From positions 64,227 to 128,226 of the forward strand of contig SSNP01000418.1 of assembly GCA_006937955.1 (NCBI GenBank): 64,000 nt of DNA, read 5' to 3'. Both the position numbers and the translations under genes were made by a program. Origin of the DNA: Pachypanchax playfairii. Taxonomy: Eukaryota > Chordata > Actinopteri > Cyprinodontiformes > Aplocheilidae. Position 1 is the first letter of the stretch. Each line of letters starts with the position of its first letter. Under the pieces are notes generated by a model. That model saw nothing but the letters and a program-made list of their open reading frames with translations, did no database searches and had not been told where the DNA came from. Shown one piece after another: positions 23,207 through 33,792 of this stretch.

Positions 23207-23780
23207 CTGATGAGACATGGAGAAGCTGACAGACAGCTGATCATATTCTATACAACATCGATGTTGTAAGATCTGATTAAAGGAACGTTTTCTGGGTTTT
23301 TGGTGATTGTGAAACACTTTGAAGGTGTTTCATGATCACATGATAAATCACACAGTCAAGTATCTGACAGAAACAATGACATCTATAATAGTCACATTTA
23401 TAACTTGAATTGTTTCATTTGTTTTTCTTTAATTATTAATAATTTAGTGTTTCAGCAACACAAACTCTTTGAGGAACGTGTAAAACTCTCTCTTCCTTAA
23501 AGTACAAAGTGTGATCTAACGTATGATTCTTACTTCAAACCACCGTGTGGTGAAAACTGAAAGTATGTGAAGAGGGAAGAGGGTTGATGTCTGGAAAACA
23601 CATAAATTAAAGACTAGTGATAAAACGTCATTTAGACACAAACAGTTTCCACATCCGATCATGAGATTTGAGTCATAACATTTGTTCAGAGCTCGGCTGT
23701 AGAAAACGAAACCAAAAGTACTTCTATAATATCTTTGTGTTTTTTGATCCCTGAGTCGAGTCAGCTGAGTCTCCAGCTGG
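23207..23780. other. Upstream region of oxidase gene 2
   Basis: No exon is seen. The sequence is AT-rich, with GAAAACTGAAAG at 23552-23563 as a weak interferon-response-like element about 220 bp upstream of the TATA box. Confidence 0.3.
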
Positions 23781-23782
23781 AG

Positions 23783-23834
23783 TATAAAAGACTTGATGAG
23801 GACGCTGTCGCTGATTCTGCTGCAGCTTCTACAG
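23783..23834 (+). promoter_or_regulatory. TATA box and first 5' untranslated exon of oxidase gene 2
   Basis: TATAAAA at 23783-23789 is followed about 25-30 bp later by the probable start of a short leader exon ending CTACAG before GTAAGA (donor at 23835). A second leader exon, 24146-24197, has an AAAG acceptor and a GTGAGT donor and contains an upstream out-of-frame ATG. Confidence 0.5.
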
Positions 23835-24469
23835 GTAAGAATCTCTATCCTCACCTCAAGCGGGGGGGGGGGCAGACTGATGGTTGATTTATACTGATGC
23901 TGCAGATGTTGTTTAAGTTTTTATTGAATGTTTTACATCCACGTGCTGCTGAGTTATTCTAAGACCTGAGTGTATCAAAATGGAACATAATAAAAACCTT
24001 GTGATAGACATGAGTAATATACAATAAAACTATAAAAACATTCATCTGAATATTTGTTGTACTTTATAATATAAGATCAAACACAGTGAAACATCTAAAT
24101 AAACACGTTTCACTTTATTTCTGTTTCTTTTTGTTTATTCTAAAGATCTATGTGTGATGTAATAAGATGGATCTGCGTGTGACGAGCGGGACGACGTGTG
24201 AGTGTTTGTTATTTTACTGATTTATTTCGACACTTGGCATGTTCAGACATGTAGCTGCTTCCTAACAGGATGACTGTCTCTGTTCGTTTCAAATAGTTTC
24301 ATCATTTGGCTTTTTGCCAACACATAAGTCTTTTATAATAAGTCCTGAAATACTGGGATGTTAAAGTAATGTTTACTTTAATAATTGTATAAAATAAAAC
24401 AACTGAAAGTAGTGGAAACATGTTTTCCTTCTTTTGTTCTGATTTAAATCCAGTAAAATAAAATTCAAG

Positions 24470-27400
24470 ATGTTTGTGTCTGTAGTGTCTGTGATGGTTC
24501 TGCTGTTCAGTCTGGGCCGAAGCGACGCGTCCTTCAGCCTGAAGGACGATCTGTCCAACTGTCTCAATGACACGGACTACAGTGATCTGCTGCAGACAGT
24601 GAAGAACGGTCTTCCACACACCAACAAGTCTCTGCATGTCGCTATAGTTGGAGCTGGTGCAGCTGGACTGACAGCAGCCAAGTTACTGCAGGACGCGGGA
24701 CACAAGGTAAACCTCCACACCTTAAAAACCCAGACCATGTAGAATCAAACTGATGATAATAAACTGAAACAGTGAGCAGCAGTTAGACCACCCTGAAACT
24801 CTTTGATGATGTCATTAAACCTCGACCATGTAATGTTTTAATGTCTTTTCAAGGTTTAACTGTCACGTGTTTCTATAGATCTGATTCATGTCAACTGAAA
24901 CTTACACTAGTTTATTATGATTTATAACATTTGAGTTGTATTATTTTAATTACCTAGTGATCATGTGATCTATATTAGGTAACTATATTAGAGGCCAGCG
25001 GTCGAGTTGGAGGACGCGTAGAGACCCACAGGAATGAACAAGAGGGGTGGTATGTTGAACTGGGAGCCATGAGGATTCCAAATTATCATCAGTAAGTATT
25101 CAAGTTAGATTCATGTTGTAAACAGCTGTTCAATAAACAGTTAAAGAAAAAATAAAACTCCAGAACAAGTAAATGTTTCTGGTCTCATTCTGTCATATGA
25201 TGTTTATATAAATACAATCAGCTGATAAAAACAGCTGAAGCTCATGAAAGCATCTTTAACAGCATCGTCCGCTGGTTCATCAGTCAGCTGGGTTTGAAAA
25301 TGAATCCGTTCATCATGGCTGACATGAACACCTACTATCTGATCCATGGGCTGCGCAAAAAGACCTACGCTGTGAATGCAAACCCTGATATACTCAAGTA
25401 TAAACTACCTAAAAGAGAGAGAGGGAAGTCCGCCACTCAGCTGTTAGACCAGGCTCTGCAAAGGGTACGTTCAGTCTGCAAGTCCCCGAGTCCAGTCCTC
25501 CTGCGCCGCGTCGTAGTCTCTCACTTTGTTCTTTTTATAGGTCAAAGATGAGGTCAAAGCTCACGGCTGCCAAGCAATGTTCCAGAAATACGACCATCTT
25601 TCTGTCAAGGTAACGCAGTCGCTTCACTCCCAAACTCAACAACAATAAATCTACATTTTAACATAAATGTTGTGCTGCTGAACAATTTACACAACACCTC
25701 CCTTCCCTTTAGGGAATTTATTATTCTAATAAAAATGTAAAGAGTGATTTAACGATACGTTCTAGTTACACTGTCTGTTCCAAAGACTTTTACAGCCTCA
25801 TGATGACATCACACAGTGTGCAGGATGTTAAAGTCACGCAGCAGATTGAAAACATTAAAACAGATTCTTATCTTCTGCATCCAGAATCTAACAGACTGTT
25901 TGTGCTGCAGGAATACCTGAGAGGTGGTGGGGGGGGTCTGAGTGCAGAGGCGGTGAGGATGATTGGAGATCTGCTTAACGAGCAGAGTCTCATGCATCTA
26001 GCTCTGACTGAGATGATCTACATCGAGAGTGATGTCAGCGACAGCACTTCGTAAGATGATGCAACTTGTCATGTGTTTGTTAATGAATCTCTGTTATTCT
26101 GGTATCAAATGTTAGTTAGTGATGGTGATACACGGAGACGGTCAACAGTTGGACTAGAGTTTGTCTCACACATCATTCCTCTCTAGGATGTCTAGCATAC
26201 TTCTTCTGTCCAACCAGGACCTGTTCATCTACAGCGCCCCCTGCTGGTGGAGGAATACATGTTCTTATTTAGTCCCAAATAAAGTAGTCCTTCATAAACA
26301 CGACATCTCTCCTCTTCCTCAAAGAATCCTACTTCCTCAGTACTAGTAGTATGTAACTTAGTTAATATTACTGTCTAAATAACTCAAGTGTTCTTTTACA
26401 TTTAGTATCTCATTATATAATCCTTGGTTCTAGTTGGTAGTTGTCTCTGTTAGGGACAGAATGTCTCTATGGAGTATGTGTGCTGGTGTTTTCTCTTCAT
26501 ATCTTTGGTGCTGAGGAGAGTATTTACAGGTTGGTGGTCAGGATGAAGTTTGAATCTGCAGCCACACACATAAATACACAATCTTTCCTTTGAAGTTACA
26601 TAAACAATGATGTCATCCTAGTAGTTCTGAACACCAGGCAGACACAGCAATCTTTTTCTCTGGGCAGAGGAGGGATTCGAACCAGTGACCTTCCAGGTCC
26701 TGGACTACCTGCTCTACTACCTGCTAGTCCTTCATATGAGGGAGAGAGTGGCAGTCTGTGATGAAGATGTTATGGTGTGAAGGAGAGGACATAACAGAGG
26801 ACAATTTAGACAGGACTGTTAGCTAAAGCAGGACGAGAGCAGATAAACAAAGTAAATAATAAACATAAAATGTAACACAAATTTACCCAAAACAATAACT
26901 AACATACAGTGGGGCAAAAAAGTATTTAGTCAGCCACCAATTGTGTAAGTTCTCCCACTTAAAAAGATCAGAGAGGCCTGTAATTTTCATCATAGGTATA
27001 CCTCAACTATGAGAGACAAAATGAGGAAAAGAAATCCAGAAAATCACATTGTCTGATTTTTAAAGAATTTATTTGCAAATTATGGTGGAAAATAAGTATT
27101 TGGTCAATAACAAAAGTTAATCTCAATACTTTGTTATATAGCCTTTGTTGGCAATGACAGAGGTCAAACGTTTTCTGTAAGTCTTCACAAGGTTTTCACA
27201 CACTGTTGCTGGTATTTTGGCCCATTCCTCCATGCAGATCTCCTCTAGAGCAGTGATGTTTTGGGGCTGACGCTGGGCAACACGGACTTTCAACTCCCTC
27301 CAGAGATTTTCTATGGGGTTGAGATCTGGAGACTGGCGAGGCCACTCCAGGACCTTGAAATGCTTCTTACGAAGCCACTCCTTCGTTGCCCGGGCGGTGT

Positions 27401-30400
27401 GTTTGGGATCATTGTCATGCTGAAAGACCCAGCCACGTCTCATTTTCAATGCCCTTGCTGATGGAAGGAGGTTTTCACTCAAAATCTTACGATACATGGC
27501 CCCATTCATTCTTTCCTTTACACGGATCAGTCGTCCTGGTCCCCTTGCAGAAAAACAGCCCCAAAGCATGATGTTTCCACCCCCATGCTTTACAGTAGGT
27601 ATGGTGTTCTTTGGATCCAACTCAGCATTCTTTCCCCTCCAAACACGACAAGTTGAGTTTCTACCAAAAAGTTCTATTTTGGTTTCATCTGACCATATGA
27701 TGTTCTCCCAATCCTCTTCTGGATCATCCAAATGCTCTCTAGCAAACCGCAGACGGGCCTGGACGTGTCCTGGCTTCAGCAGGGGGACACGTCTGGCACT
27801 GCAGGATTTGAGTCCCTGGCGGCGTAGTGTGTTACTGATGGTAGCCTTTGTTACTTTGGTCCCAGCTCTCTGCAGGTCATTCACTAGGTCCCTCCGTGTG
27901 GTTCTGGGATTTTTGCTCACCGTTCTTGTGATCATTTTGACCCCACGGGGTGAGATCTTGCGTGGAGCCCCAGATCGAGGGAGATTATCAGTGGTCTTGT
28001 ATGTCTTCCATTTTCTAATAATTGCTCCCACAGTTGATTTCTTCACACCAAGCTGCTTACCTATTGCAGATTCAGTCTTCCCAGCCTGGTGAAGGTCTAC
28101 AATTTTGTTTCTGGTGTCCTTTGACAGCTCTTTGGTCTTGGCCATAGTGGAGTTTGGAGCGTGACTGTTTGAGGTTGTGGACAGGTGTCTTTTATACTGA
28201 TAACGAGTTCACACAGGTGCCATTAATACAGGTAACGAGTGGAGGACCGAGGAGCCTCTTAAAGAAGTTACAGGTCTGTGAAAGCCAGAAATCTTACTTG
28301 TTTGTAGGTGATCAAATACTTATTTTCCACCATAATTTGCAAATAAATTCTTTAAAAATCAGACAATGTGATTTTCTGGATTTCTTTTCCTCATTTTGTC
28401 TCTCATAGTTGAGGTATACCTATGATGAAAATTACAGGCCTCTCTGATCTTTTTAAGTGGGAGAACTTACACAATTGGTGGCTGACTAAATACTTTTTTG
28501 CCCCACTGTAAATCCCTAAAGCATCCCAAAGAAATAGGAGATAACAAATAAATATAGATAATAAATTAACTCAAGGGGGCGGGGCAACGCCCCACAAGAT
28601 CTAACTGAAGTTACTTCCAAAATAGGAAACCAGACTTAAACCTACCAATACCACACTAACTAAACTACTAATAAACGAGGTGGAATAAACAAGAACCCCA
28701 CAGAACTTCTACCACACTGACTCCATGTCACATGTTTACCAGAGTAAATGTAACTGAAGTCCCTCCTTTAAGGTATTCAACAGGAACTGCAGCCCGGTAG
28801 TGAAAGAAGACCTCATAGGACCATCAGAAGGACGAGGGGAACACAGCATATGTCATCTTGAAGTTTATGTAGCCCCGCCTCCTCTGTGATAATCAGCTGG
28901 ATTATAAACCAGCTGTGCTGAATTAATGCAGTCAGTAGCGTTGCTGGCGTGGCGCTGTCCATGGTGCTGATCCCAACTGCAGCCTGTCAGCCACATAGTC
29001 CTGAGTTTTGTGGCGGCTCATGGACCATTTCTGGTCGTACCAGGTTGATGAAGGTCAGAACGGCGTCTCAACCCTCCTCTGTACACAACCAGAGGACCCA
29101 CCCATTCAGCTGCATCCATTCTTTCACCTGCTTCCAGCCAGCGAGGGAGTTCTGCTGATTCCTCCATGTGTACACTTTGTGACAGTTTTTGATGTCCAGG
29201 CTTCACAGAGTTGTTTACCTCATAGATGAACCCTTTCACACATCCAAGTTGATCATTTTGGGGGCGTGGTCATCTCTTCTGGTATGAATTTACTGCTCCA
29301 GCCTCCAGCTGGATGCTGAGAGGAGTGTAGACTTGACTGTGATTGTTAGATCCTCCTCCGTCTGTCTTTCACGGCACTGAGATGAGTGTTAGAGATCAAC
29401 TGGTCTCTTATTATCTCACTTTCTATTTATCCAAAGTTACAAGATGAAGCTAAAGCTCTGAGAACAACCACATACTGAGACATGACATTTACTATTGAAG
29501 CAGAATGTTTCTCGAGTTCCCTCATGGCTTCTTTATACGTAGTACCTTTATCAGGTAACGTGTAGAATAAACTCTGTTACAGTGTAACATCCAGCTATGT
29601 GTCTCCTGCAGCACGGATCAGGAGTATGTAGCTGTGAAAAAAGTTCTGCCTTGTACGAACATGAAGAGGAAAAGATGGTGGACTGAGAACTGATCCGCTC
29701 GTCTTCTTCACCAGAGACGGAGAACGGTTGAACTAGAGTTTGTCTAACAGAGATTATATTCATCACTCACATCATTCATTCATATCTACCATGCTCCTTC
29801 CTGTTTACCTACAGCGCCCCCTGCTGGTGGAGGAGTACATGTTCATCCCCAAATAAAGTAGTCCTTCATATTTATAGAAGTGTCTGTAAACACAACACGT
29901 TTGTTCATAACTGTTCAGTTTCTGTTTTTAAACTACTGAATATATTTCTGTTTGTTTTACTTCATTTTTATTCAGTTTATAGATCCGTCTGGATGGAGTG
30001 TGTTTCTCAGATAATTTGATCCATCAAACTACTTTAAATTAAACCCTAATAATCCATCAAGAGACAAGACCTGAACCAGAACCTGAACCAGAACCTCTTG
30101 TTTCAGATGTGCTTCTGGAGTCAATCTGATCGTCTTTAAAGGACGCAGCAGCAGATACAGAATGTTTCTGATGTTTCCTCCCTGATCCTTTGATTTGTTT
30201 TAAAGGTACGATGAAATCACCGGAGGAACCGACCGTCTCACCAGTGCTTTTCTGACGGTCCTCGACGCCTCCATCTTCCTGAAGTCCAGAGTGAAACGTA
30301 TAAATCAGTCAGATGAGGGCGTGACCGTGTGGTACGAGTCAGACCACCAGAACTATTTACAAACCCTGAAGGCTGATGTTGTCCTGGTAACCACCACCGC

Positions 30401-31007
30401 CAAAGCAGCGCTCTTCATTGAATTTACTCCTCCTCTCTCCACCAGAAAGATGGAGGCCATGCGGGCGGTTCACTATGAAAGCTCAACTAAAATCGTTCTC
30501 ACCTTCAGTGAAAAGTTCTGGCTGAAAGACGGTATCCACGGAGGGAAGAGCATCACGGACAGACCCTCTCGGTACATCTACTACCCGAGCCACAGTTTCC
30601 CAGGAAATGACACAATCGGCGTCCTGCTGGCCTCCTACACCTGGTCTGATGACTCCCTCCTCTTCCAAGGAGCAAGTGATGAAGACCTGAAAGATCTGGT
30701 TCTTGCAGATCTGGAGCTGATCCACGGCAAGCACATCAGGTCTCTGTGCACCGGCGTGCTGGTGAAGAGGTGGAGTGTGGATCCTTACAGTCTGGGCGCC
30801 TTCGCTTTGTTCACACCGTATCAACATCTGGAATATTCTGCAGAACTCTTCAGGAGTGAAGGAAGGATTCACTTCGCAGGTGAACACACGGCCTTCCCTC
30901 ACGGCTGGATCGAGACCGCCATGAAGTCTGCAATCAGGGCGGCGACGAACATCAACCAAGCTGCAGTCAAAGGTTCAAGCAGAGCTGGACACCGAGAGGA
31001 ACTTTAA
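24470..31007 (+). CDS. L-amino-acid oxidase 2 (IL4I1/LAAO family, secreted flavoenzyme)
   Basis: Tandem paralogue of the gene at 16231, with the same predicted reaction and secretion. Proposed exons are 24470-24706, 24979-25091, 25263-25464, 25541-25609, 25911-26050 and 30206-31007, totalling 1563 bp (520 aa). The 113, 202 and 69 bp exons are the same size as in gene 1. The start MFVSVVSVMVLLFSLG is a signal peptide in the same exon as the FAD motif VAIVGAGAAGLTAAKLL, so the coding start differs from gene 1. Other landmarks are GRVGGRVETH, AMRIP, YIYYPSHSFPGN, SYTWSDDS and FAGEHTAFPHGWIET, the last with the canonical glycine. A loop of five glycines (RGGGGG) near the start of exon 5 is unusual. 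The last intron is 4.2 kb because of a Tc1 transposon and other repeats. A polyadenylation signal is at 31090. Confidence 0.9.
26120..26300. repeat. Dispersed intronic repeat, copy 1 (carries a CTCF-type motif)
   Basis: This segment and 29700-29870 share ordered text: ACTAGAGTTTGTCT, then CAGCGCCCCCTGCTGGTGGA, then AAATAAAGTAGTCCTTCATA. Both copies lie in the last intron of oxidase 2. The two copies differ by small indels. Confidence 0.7.
26234..26247 (-). promoter_or_regulatory. Perfect CTCF-consensus match, minus strand (copy 1)
   Basis: Read on the minus strand, CCAGCAGGGGGCGC matches CCASYAGRKGGCRS at 14 of 14 positions. It faces the + strand motif at 15208. Confidence 0.5.
26640..26735 (-). 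repeat. tRNA-derived SINE fragment
   Basis: On the minus strand, GGTTCGAATCCC is a polymerase III B box, preceded by a GTAGAGCAGG A-box-like sequence at tRNA spacing. No cloverleaf with paired acceptor stem can be drawn, so it is a SINE head rather than a tRNA gene. Confidence 0.55.
26907..28508 (-). mobile_element. Complete Tc1-like DNA transposon
   Basis: The 1602-bp element starts CAGTGGGGCAAAAAAGTATT and ends with the inverse. It has nearly identical terminal inverted repeats of about 195-200 bp and is flanked by TA on both sides (26905-26906 and 28509-28510), the Tc1/mariner signature. It carries one uninterrupted transposase gene on the minus strand. The similarity of the two ends points to a recent insertion into the last intron of oxidase 2. 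Confidence 0.95.
27123..28145 (-). CDS. Tc1-family transposase, intact ORF (340 aa)
   Basis: It cuts and pastes the element at TA dinucleotides in the nucleus. The N-terminal half has paired helix-turn-helix DNA-binding domains (about residues 1-110: AIGKQLGVKKSTVGAIIRKW, then a GRPR-like SGAPRKISPRG, then the second HTH). The catalytic DDE domain shows WSDETK (first Asp), QHDNDPKHTA (second Asp) and NPIENLW (Glu), with exactly 34 residues between the second Asp and the Glu, so it is DD34E. Length 340 is full for Tc1 proteins, with no stop or frameshift. Whether it is active cannot be told from sequence. Confidence 0.95.
   Translation of the reverse strand: MAKTKELSKDTRNKIVDLHQAGKTESAIGKQLGVKKSTVGAIIRKWKTYKTTDNLPRSGAPRKISPRGVKMITRTVSKNPRTTRRDLVNDLQRAGTKVTKATISNTLRRQGLKSCSARRVPLLKPGHVQARLRFAREHLDDPEEDWENIIWSDETKIELFGRNSTCRVWRGKNAELDPKNTIPTVKHGGGNIMLWGCFSARGPGRLIRVKERMNGAMYRKILSENLLPSARALKMRRGWVFQHDNDPKHTARATKEWLRKKHFKVLEWPRQSPDLNPIENLWRELKVRVAQRQPQNITALEEICMEEWAKIPATVCENLVKTYRKRLTSVIANKGYITKY
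28511..29690. other. Rest of the oxidase 2 last intron, no exon recognised
   Basis: Several short open frames on both strands occur around 28930-29240, and the minus strand there keeps tryptophan-rich phrases, suggesting an old inserted coding fragment. I do not recognise it. No splice-consistent exon of the oxidase is expected here. Confidence 0.3.
29700..29870. repeat. Dispersed intronic repeat, copy 2
   Basis: Second copy of the segment at 26120-26300, in the same orientation, with the CTCF-type core conserved at 29814-29827. Confidence 0.7.
29814..29827 (-). promoter_or_regulatory. Perfect CTCF-consensus match, minus strand (copy 2)
   Basis: Same 14-base match and orientation as at 26234-26247, carried by the second copy of the repeat. 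Confidence 0.5.
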
Positions 31008-31629
31008 GATGTGAGTGAATTCAGCCGGACTGCAGTGAAACTGGGTCGGATTCATTTACTCATGTTTTAACAACATGGAGTCTGTCCTGAATAAATAAAT
31101 TAACTTTTTATAAGATGAATTCAGACCTTTTGCACATCAGACTTGTCATCGTTTTTAAATAAACTTGAACTTGAATTGAAATGGTTTCTGAAACAAATAC
31201 AAAACAATTTATTTCCTGATTTTTTTGTTTTACGGCTCATTATGATGTTAATTTCTGTTATTACTCATTTTTAATAAAAATTACTGGTAAAGTTTCCTTT
31301 TACAGTCCCCTATTTACTAAGAAATTACCTGGTACTTATATAGTAAATCTTGTTATGTTAATGGTAATTACCATGTGTATTAAGTAGGTAAATACAGAGA
31401 AAGTACAGCAGAGGTTACTCAGCATATACATGATACATATATGGTAAATTACAGCATATATGGGGTAAATACCACATGCAATAAGGAGGTAAATACAGAA
31501 GAAGTACTGCTGCATTTACCTCCACTATTACCCATTAAATGTAAATATCCAGTATTTGTACAGTGTTTTCTAGTCATTCAGACTAAAAGTACTTTAACAC
31601 TGTAAGTTGTACATTCACACAACCTGATA

Positions 31630-31775
31630 TGTAAACCGGGGGGCAACATGGGGTTCAGTGTCTTGGCCAACGACACTTCAACACGTGGTGGCAGAAGCCG
31701 GGATCGATCCGACAACCTTCTGATTCAAAGACAACTGCTCTAACCACTGAGCCACAACCACCCAGAAACTCAATC
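31630..31775 (-). repeat. tRNA-derived SINE (minus strand)
   Basis: The minus strand reads GTGGCTCAGTGGTTAGAGCA (A box) followed at tRNA spacing by GGATCGATCCC (B box). The + strand also has the CTTGGCCAACGACACTTCAA phrase common to fish SINEs. It is nested in the long-TIR element. Confidence 0.65.
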
Positions 31776-31904
31776 AAGTTTTAACCAATTTATATTTCTA
31801 ATTACAAAAATCAAGATAGTAATTTCCAATAAATTACCTTATACCGTATGTCCTTCAGAGTTTTTTTTAAAGTATTTACCTTGTACTTACCTGTAACTTG
31901 TTTT

Positions 31905-31990
31905 GTTAGGGCGGCGTAATCTAGCGGAAGGGAGCTCACTTTTCATTCAGAAGAACGCAGGTTCGATCCCCAGTGCCGGCAAGTTATGTC
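31905..31990 (+). repeat. tRNA-derived SINE head (+ strand)
   Basis: GGCGGCGTAATCTAGCGG resembles an A box, and GGTTCGATCCC is a perfect B box. The acceptor arms do not pair, so this is a SINE rather than a tRNA gene. Confidence 0.6.
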
Positions 31991-32934
31991 AAAGTATTCT
32001 TGGACAAGATACCCAAACCTCGCAACTGCCCCCTGGTCGCTGTTCAAGATGGCTGCCCTCTGCTCCTCACCTCACGGTGAGGATGATGCAGAGCTGAAAA
32101 AACAACCCCCTGAAACTGGATTGTAAGAGTAAGTCATGTTTGTTTCTATGGTGGTATCAGGTTCGTACCATATAACTCCTTGTAAAAGTGTCTATTGATC
32201 ACATGGTAAGAACCTGGTAACCATGGAAACAAACCAGACTTCCTTTTACAGTCCAGTTTCATCTTACTTACTAAGTAAATATTAAGAACTCCAGCTAGAA
32301 CATACCCAGTATTTAAGATGTACCAGGATCCTAGAGGTAAACTGTTCCTGCAGGTGTAGAAGGTTGTTACAGGTAAGTACAAGGTAAATACTTAAAAACT
32401 CTTGTTAGAAAAGGTCATTTATTGGAAGGTACTATTTTAATTTTAGTTATTACAAATCTAAACTAGTAATGGGTATTAGTGGAGGTTTTTCTTAGTAAAT
32501 CCAGCAGTACTTTATCAGTATTTACCTCCTTATTACATGTGGTAATTACCATTAACACGCCAAGATTTACCATATAAGTACCAGGTAATTTCTTAGTAAT
32601 TACGGGACTGTAAAAGGAAACTTTACCAAATGTGGTAAAGAATTTTCTTCCAAACATTTTTTGTAACTTTTGAGACGTTACCCAACAACACAGAATATTT
32701 AAAGAGCACAAAGACTGAAACAAAGTAGAAAATAACAAACATGACATGAGATTGTACTTTCAGAAATATTTAAAATACCGAGTGAGAACATTATGTTTCA
32801 TCTTCAGCAACAAGACATGATATCAAATAACTACAGATAAAACAAGATCATCTTGTATTATATATACGTGACATTTTAAAACTATATTGATATATTTAAA
32901 CTTTACACAACAGCTGATACACGTAACACTAAAT

Positions 32935-33792
32935 CTATTTATATTTATTGCTGCAGCAGCTCTGCAGTTCTTTGGCTCTTTGTAGAAACAGCAGAGGTAA
33001 AACTAAACTTATAGGGAGACCAAACCACTGTACACAAGCCATTAACATACAGCCTCCATAATTACTCAGCAGATCCAAGCGTTTTAGAGCAAGGGCAAAA
33101 ATCGCTGCCAAAACATACACCACAATAACACCAAGAATGGCAGTTATAGTGACAAAAGCCTTCTTCTTTGCTGTGTTAGCTCCGCCCACTTGCTTTTTAT
33201 GAAACAGAGCACAAAGAACAGACAGGTTGCAGAAAGAAATAATGAGTAAGGAGGTGGCCAGGAAGACAAAGTAGAGGATAAATGGAATATAAGGGTAAAT
33301 GTGAGCTAGAATACCAGCCCATCCCAAAGACAGCAGCCAGACACACATGATACAGATGTTCCTGATTCTGGTCCCACCAGACTGTCTAAGGCCCAGGTAG
33401 ATGACAGGATGAATAACAGCCAGGTATCGTTCCAAACACGTCATGATGTGAAGGATAATCTCTCCAGGAAATGCAACATTCAAAGCATAAATGCCCAACG
33501 CCATAACCCCAGACGCTCCCGTATAATAACCAGAGTGGTAGAATATAACAGCCAGTCCAAATATCAGCTCCAAAGCTGCTGCGTTGTACGTGAAAACCTC
33601 AACATGACTCGCAGTCTGGAAGGAGCGGTGCCGCCGCCATCGCCAGCACGCCAGGTGCAGGATGAGGATGGAGACAGGTACGACCAGAAGACACTTGATG
33701 ATCATGAAGGAAAGGTAGAGGGACTCAACGACTCTAAGCATATTACAGGTTTCAGTAAGGTAGGAGAATGAAGACGACGTGTTCTCTGACAT
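32935..33792 (-). CDS. Orphan rhodopsin-like GPCR, paralogue A (285 aa)
   Basis: Seven-helix plasma-membrane receptor of unknown ligand. The chosen start, MSENTSSSF, lies 18 bases after a splice acceptor (TTTCTCTGGCAG on the minus strand); an upstream in-frame ATG falls in the intron. The N-terminus has an NTSS glycosylation site. Helix 1 is followed by a basic loop (CWRWRRHRSFQTASHVEVFTYN) shared with the other three paralogues. Helix 3 ends MTCLERYLAVIHPV, so the E/DRY motif is ERY. Helix 6 lacks CWxP. Helix 7 is WFGLPISLVLPLLFL, so NPxxY is replaced. The tail is short (QRAKELQSCCSNKYK) with a CC pair that could be palmitoylated. It resembles no named receptor I know and may be a teleost-specific family. 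Confidence 0.8.
   Translation of the reverse strand: MSENTSSSFSYLTETCNMLRVVESLYLSFMIIKCLLVVPVSILILHLACWRWRRHRSFQTASHVEVFTYNAAALELIFGLAVIFYHSGYYTGASGVMALGIYALNVAFPGEIILHIMTCLERYLAVIHPVIYLGLRQSGGTRIRNICIMCVWLLSLGWAGILAHIYPYIPFILYFVFLATSLLIISFCNLSVLCALFHKKQVGGANTAKKKAFVTITAILGVIVVYVLAAIFALALKRLDLLSNYGGCMLMACVQWFGLPISLVLPLLFLQRAKELQSCCSNKYK

Larger units (their letters stand above)
31286..32627. mobile_element. Non-autonomous DNA transposon with long inverted repeats and nested SINEs
   Basis: GGTAAAGTTTCCTTTTACAG at the left end is mirrored by CTGTAAAAGGAAACTTTACC at the right. The arms match for at least 130 bp through AGAAATTACCTGGTACTTAT and TTAATGGTAATTACCA. There is no transposase. Two tRNA-like SINE heads lie inside. 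Target-site duplications were not identified, so the superfamily is open. Confidence 0.75.

Noticed and set aside
21945..23317. Long open frames in several frames (up to 420 codons, Cys/Ser/His-rich or Ala/Val-rich)
   Set aside because: They are created by 18/21-bp tandem units without stops in any phase. No start context, splice signals or non-repeat domain supports a protein.
27261..28092. Plus-strand frames inside the Tc1 element
   Set aside because: Antisense shadows of the transposase gene.
29018..29239. Possible lectin-like fragment on the minus strand
   Set aside because: Tryptophan-rich phrases suggested a lectin, but the conserved cysteines and WND or EPN motifs are missing.
31905..31980. 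tRNA gene
   Set aside because: A good B box is present but no paired acceptor stem or cloverleaf; it is a SINE head.
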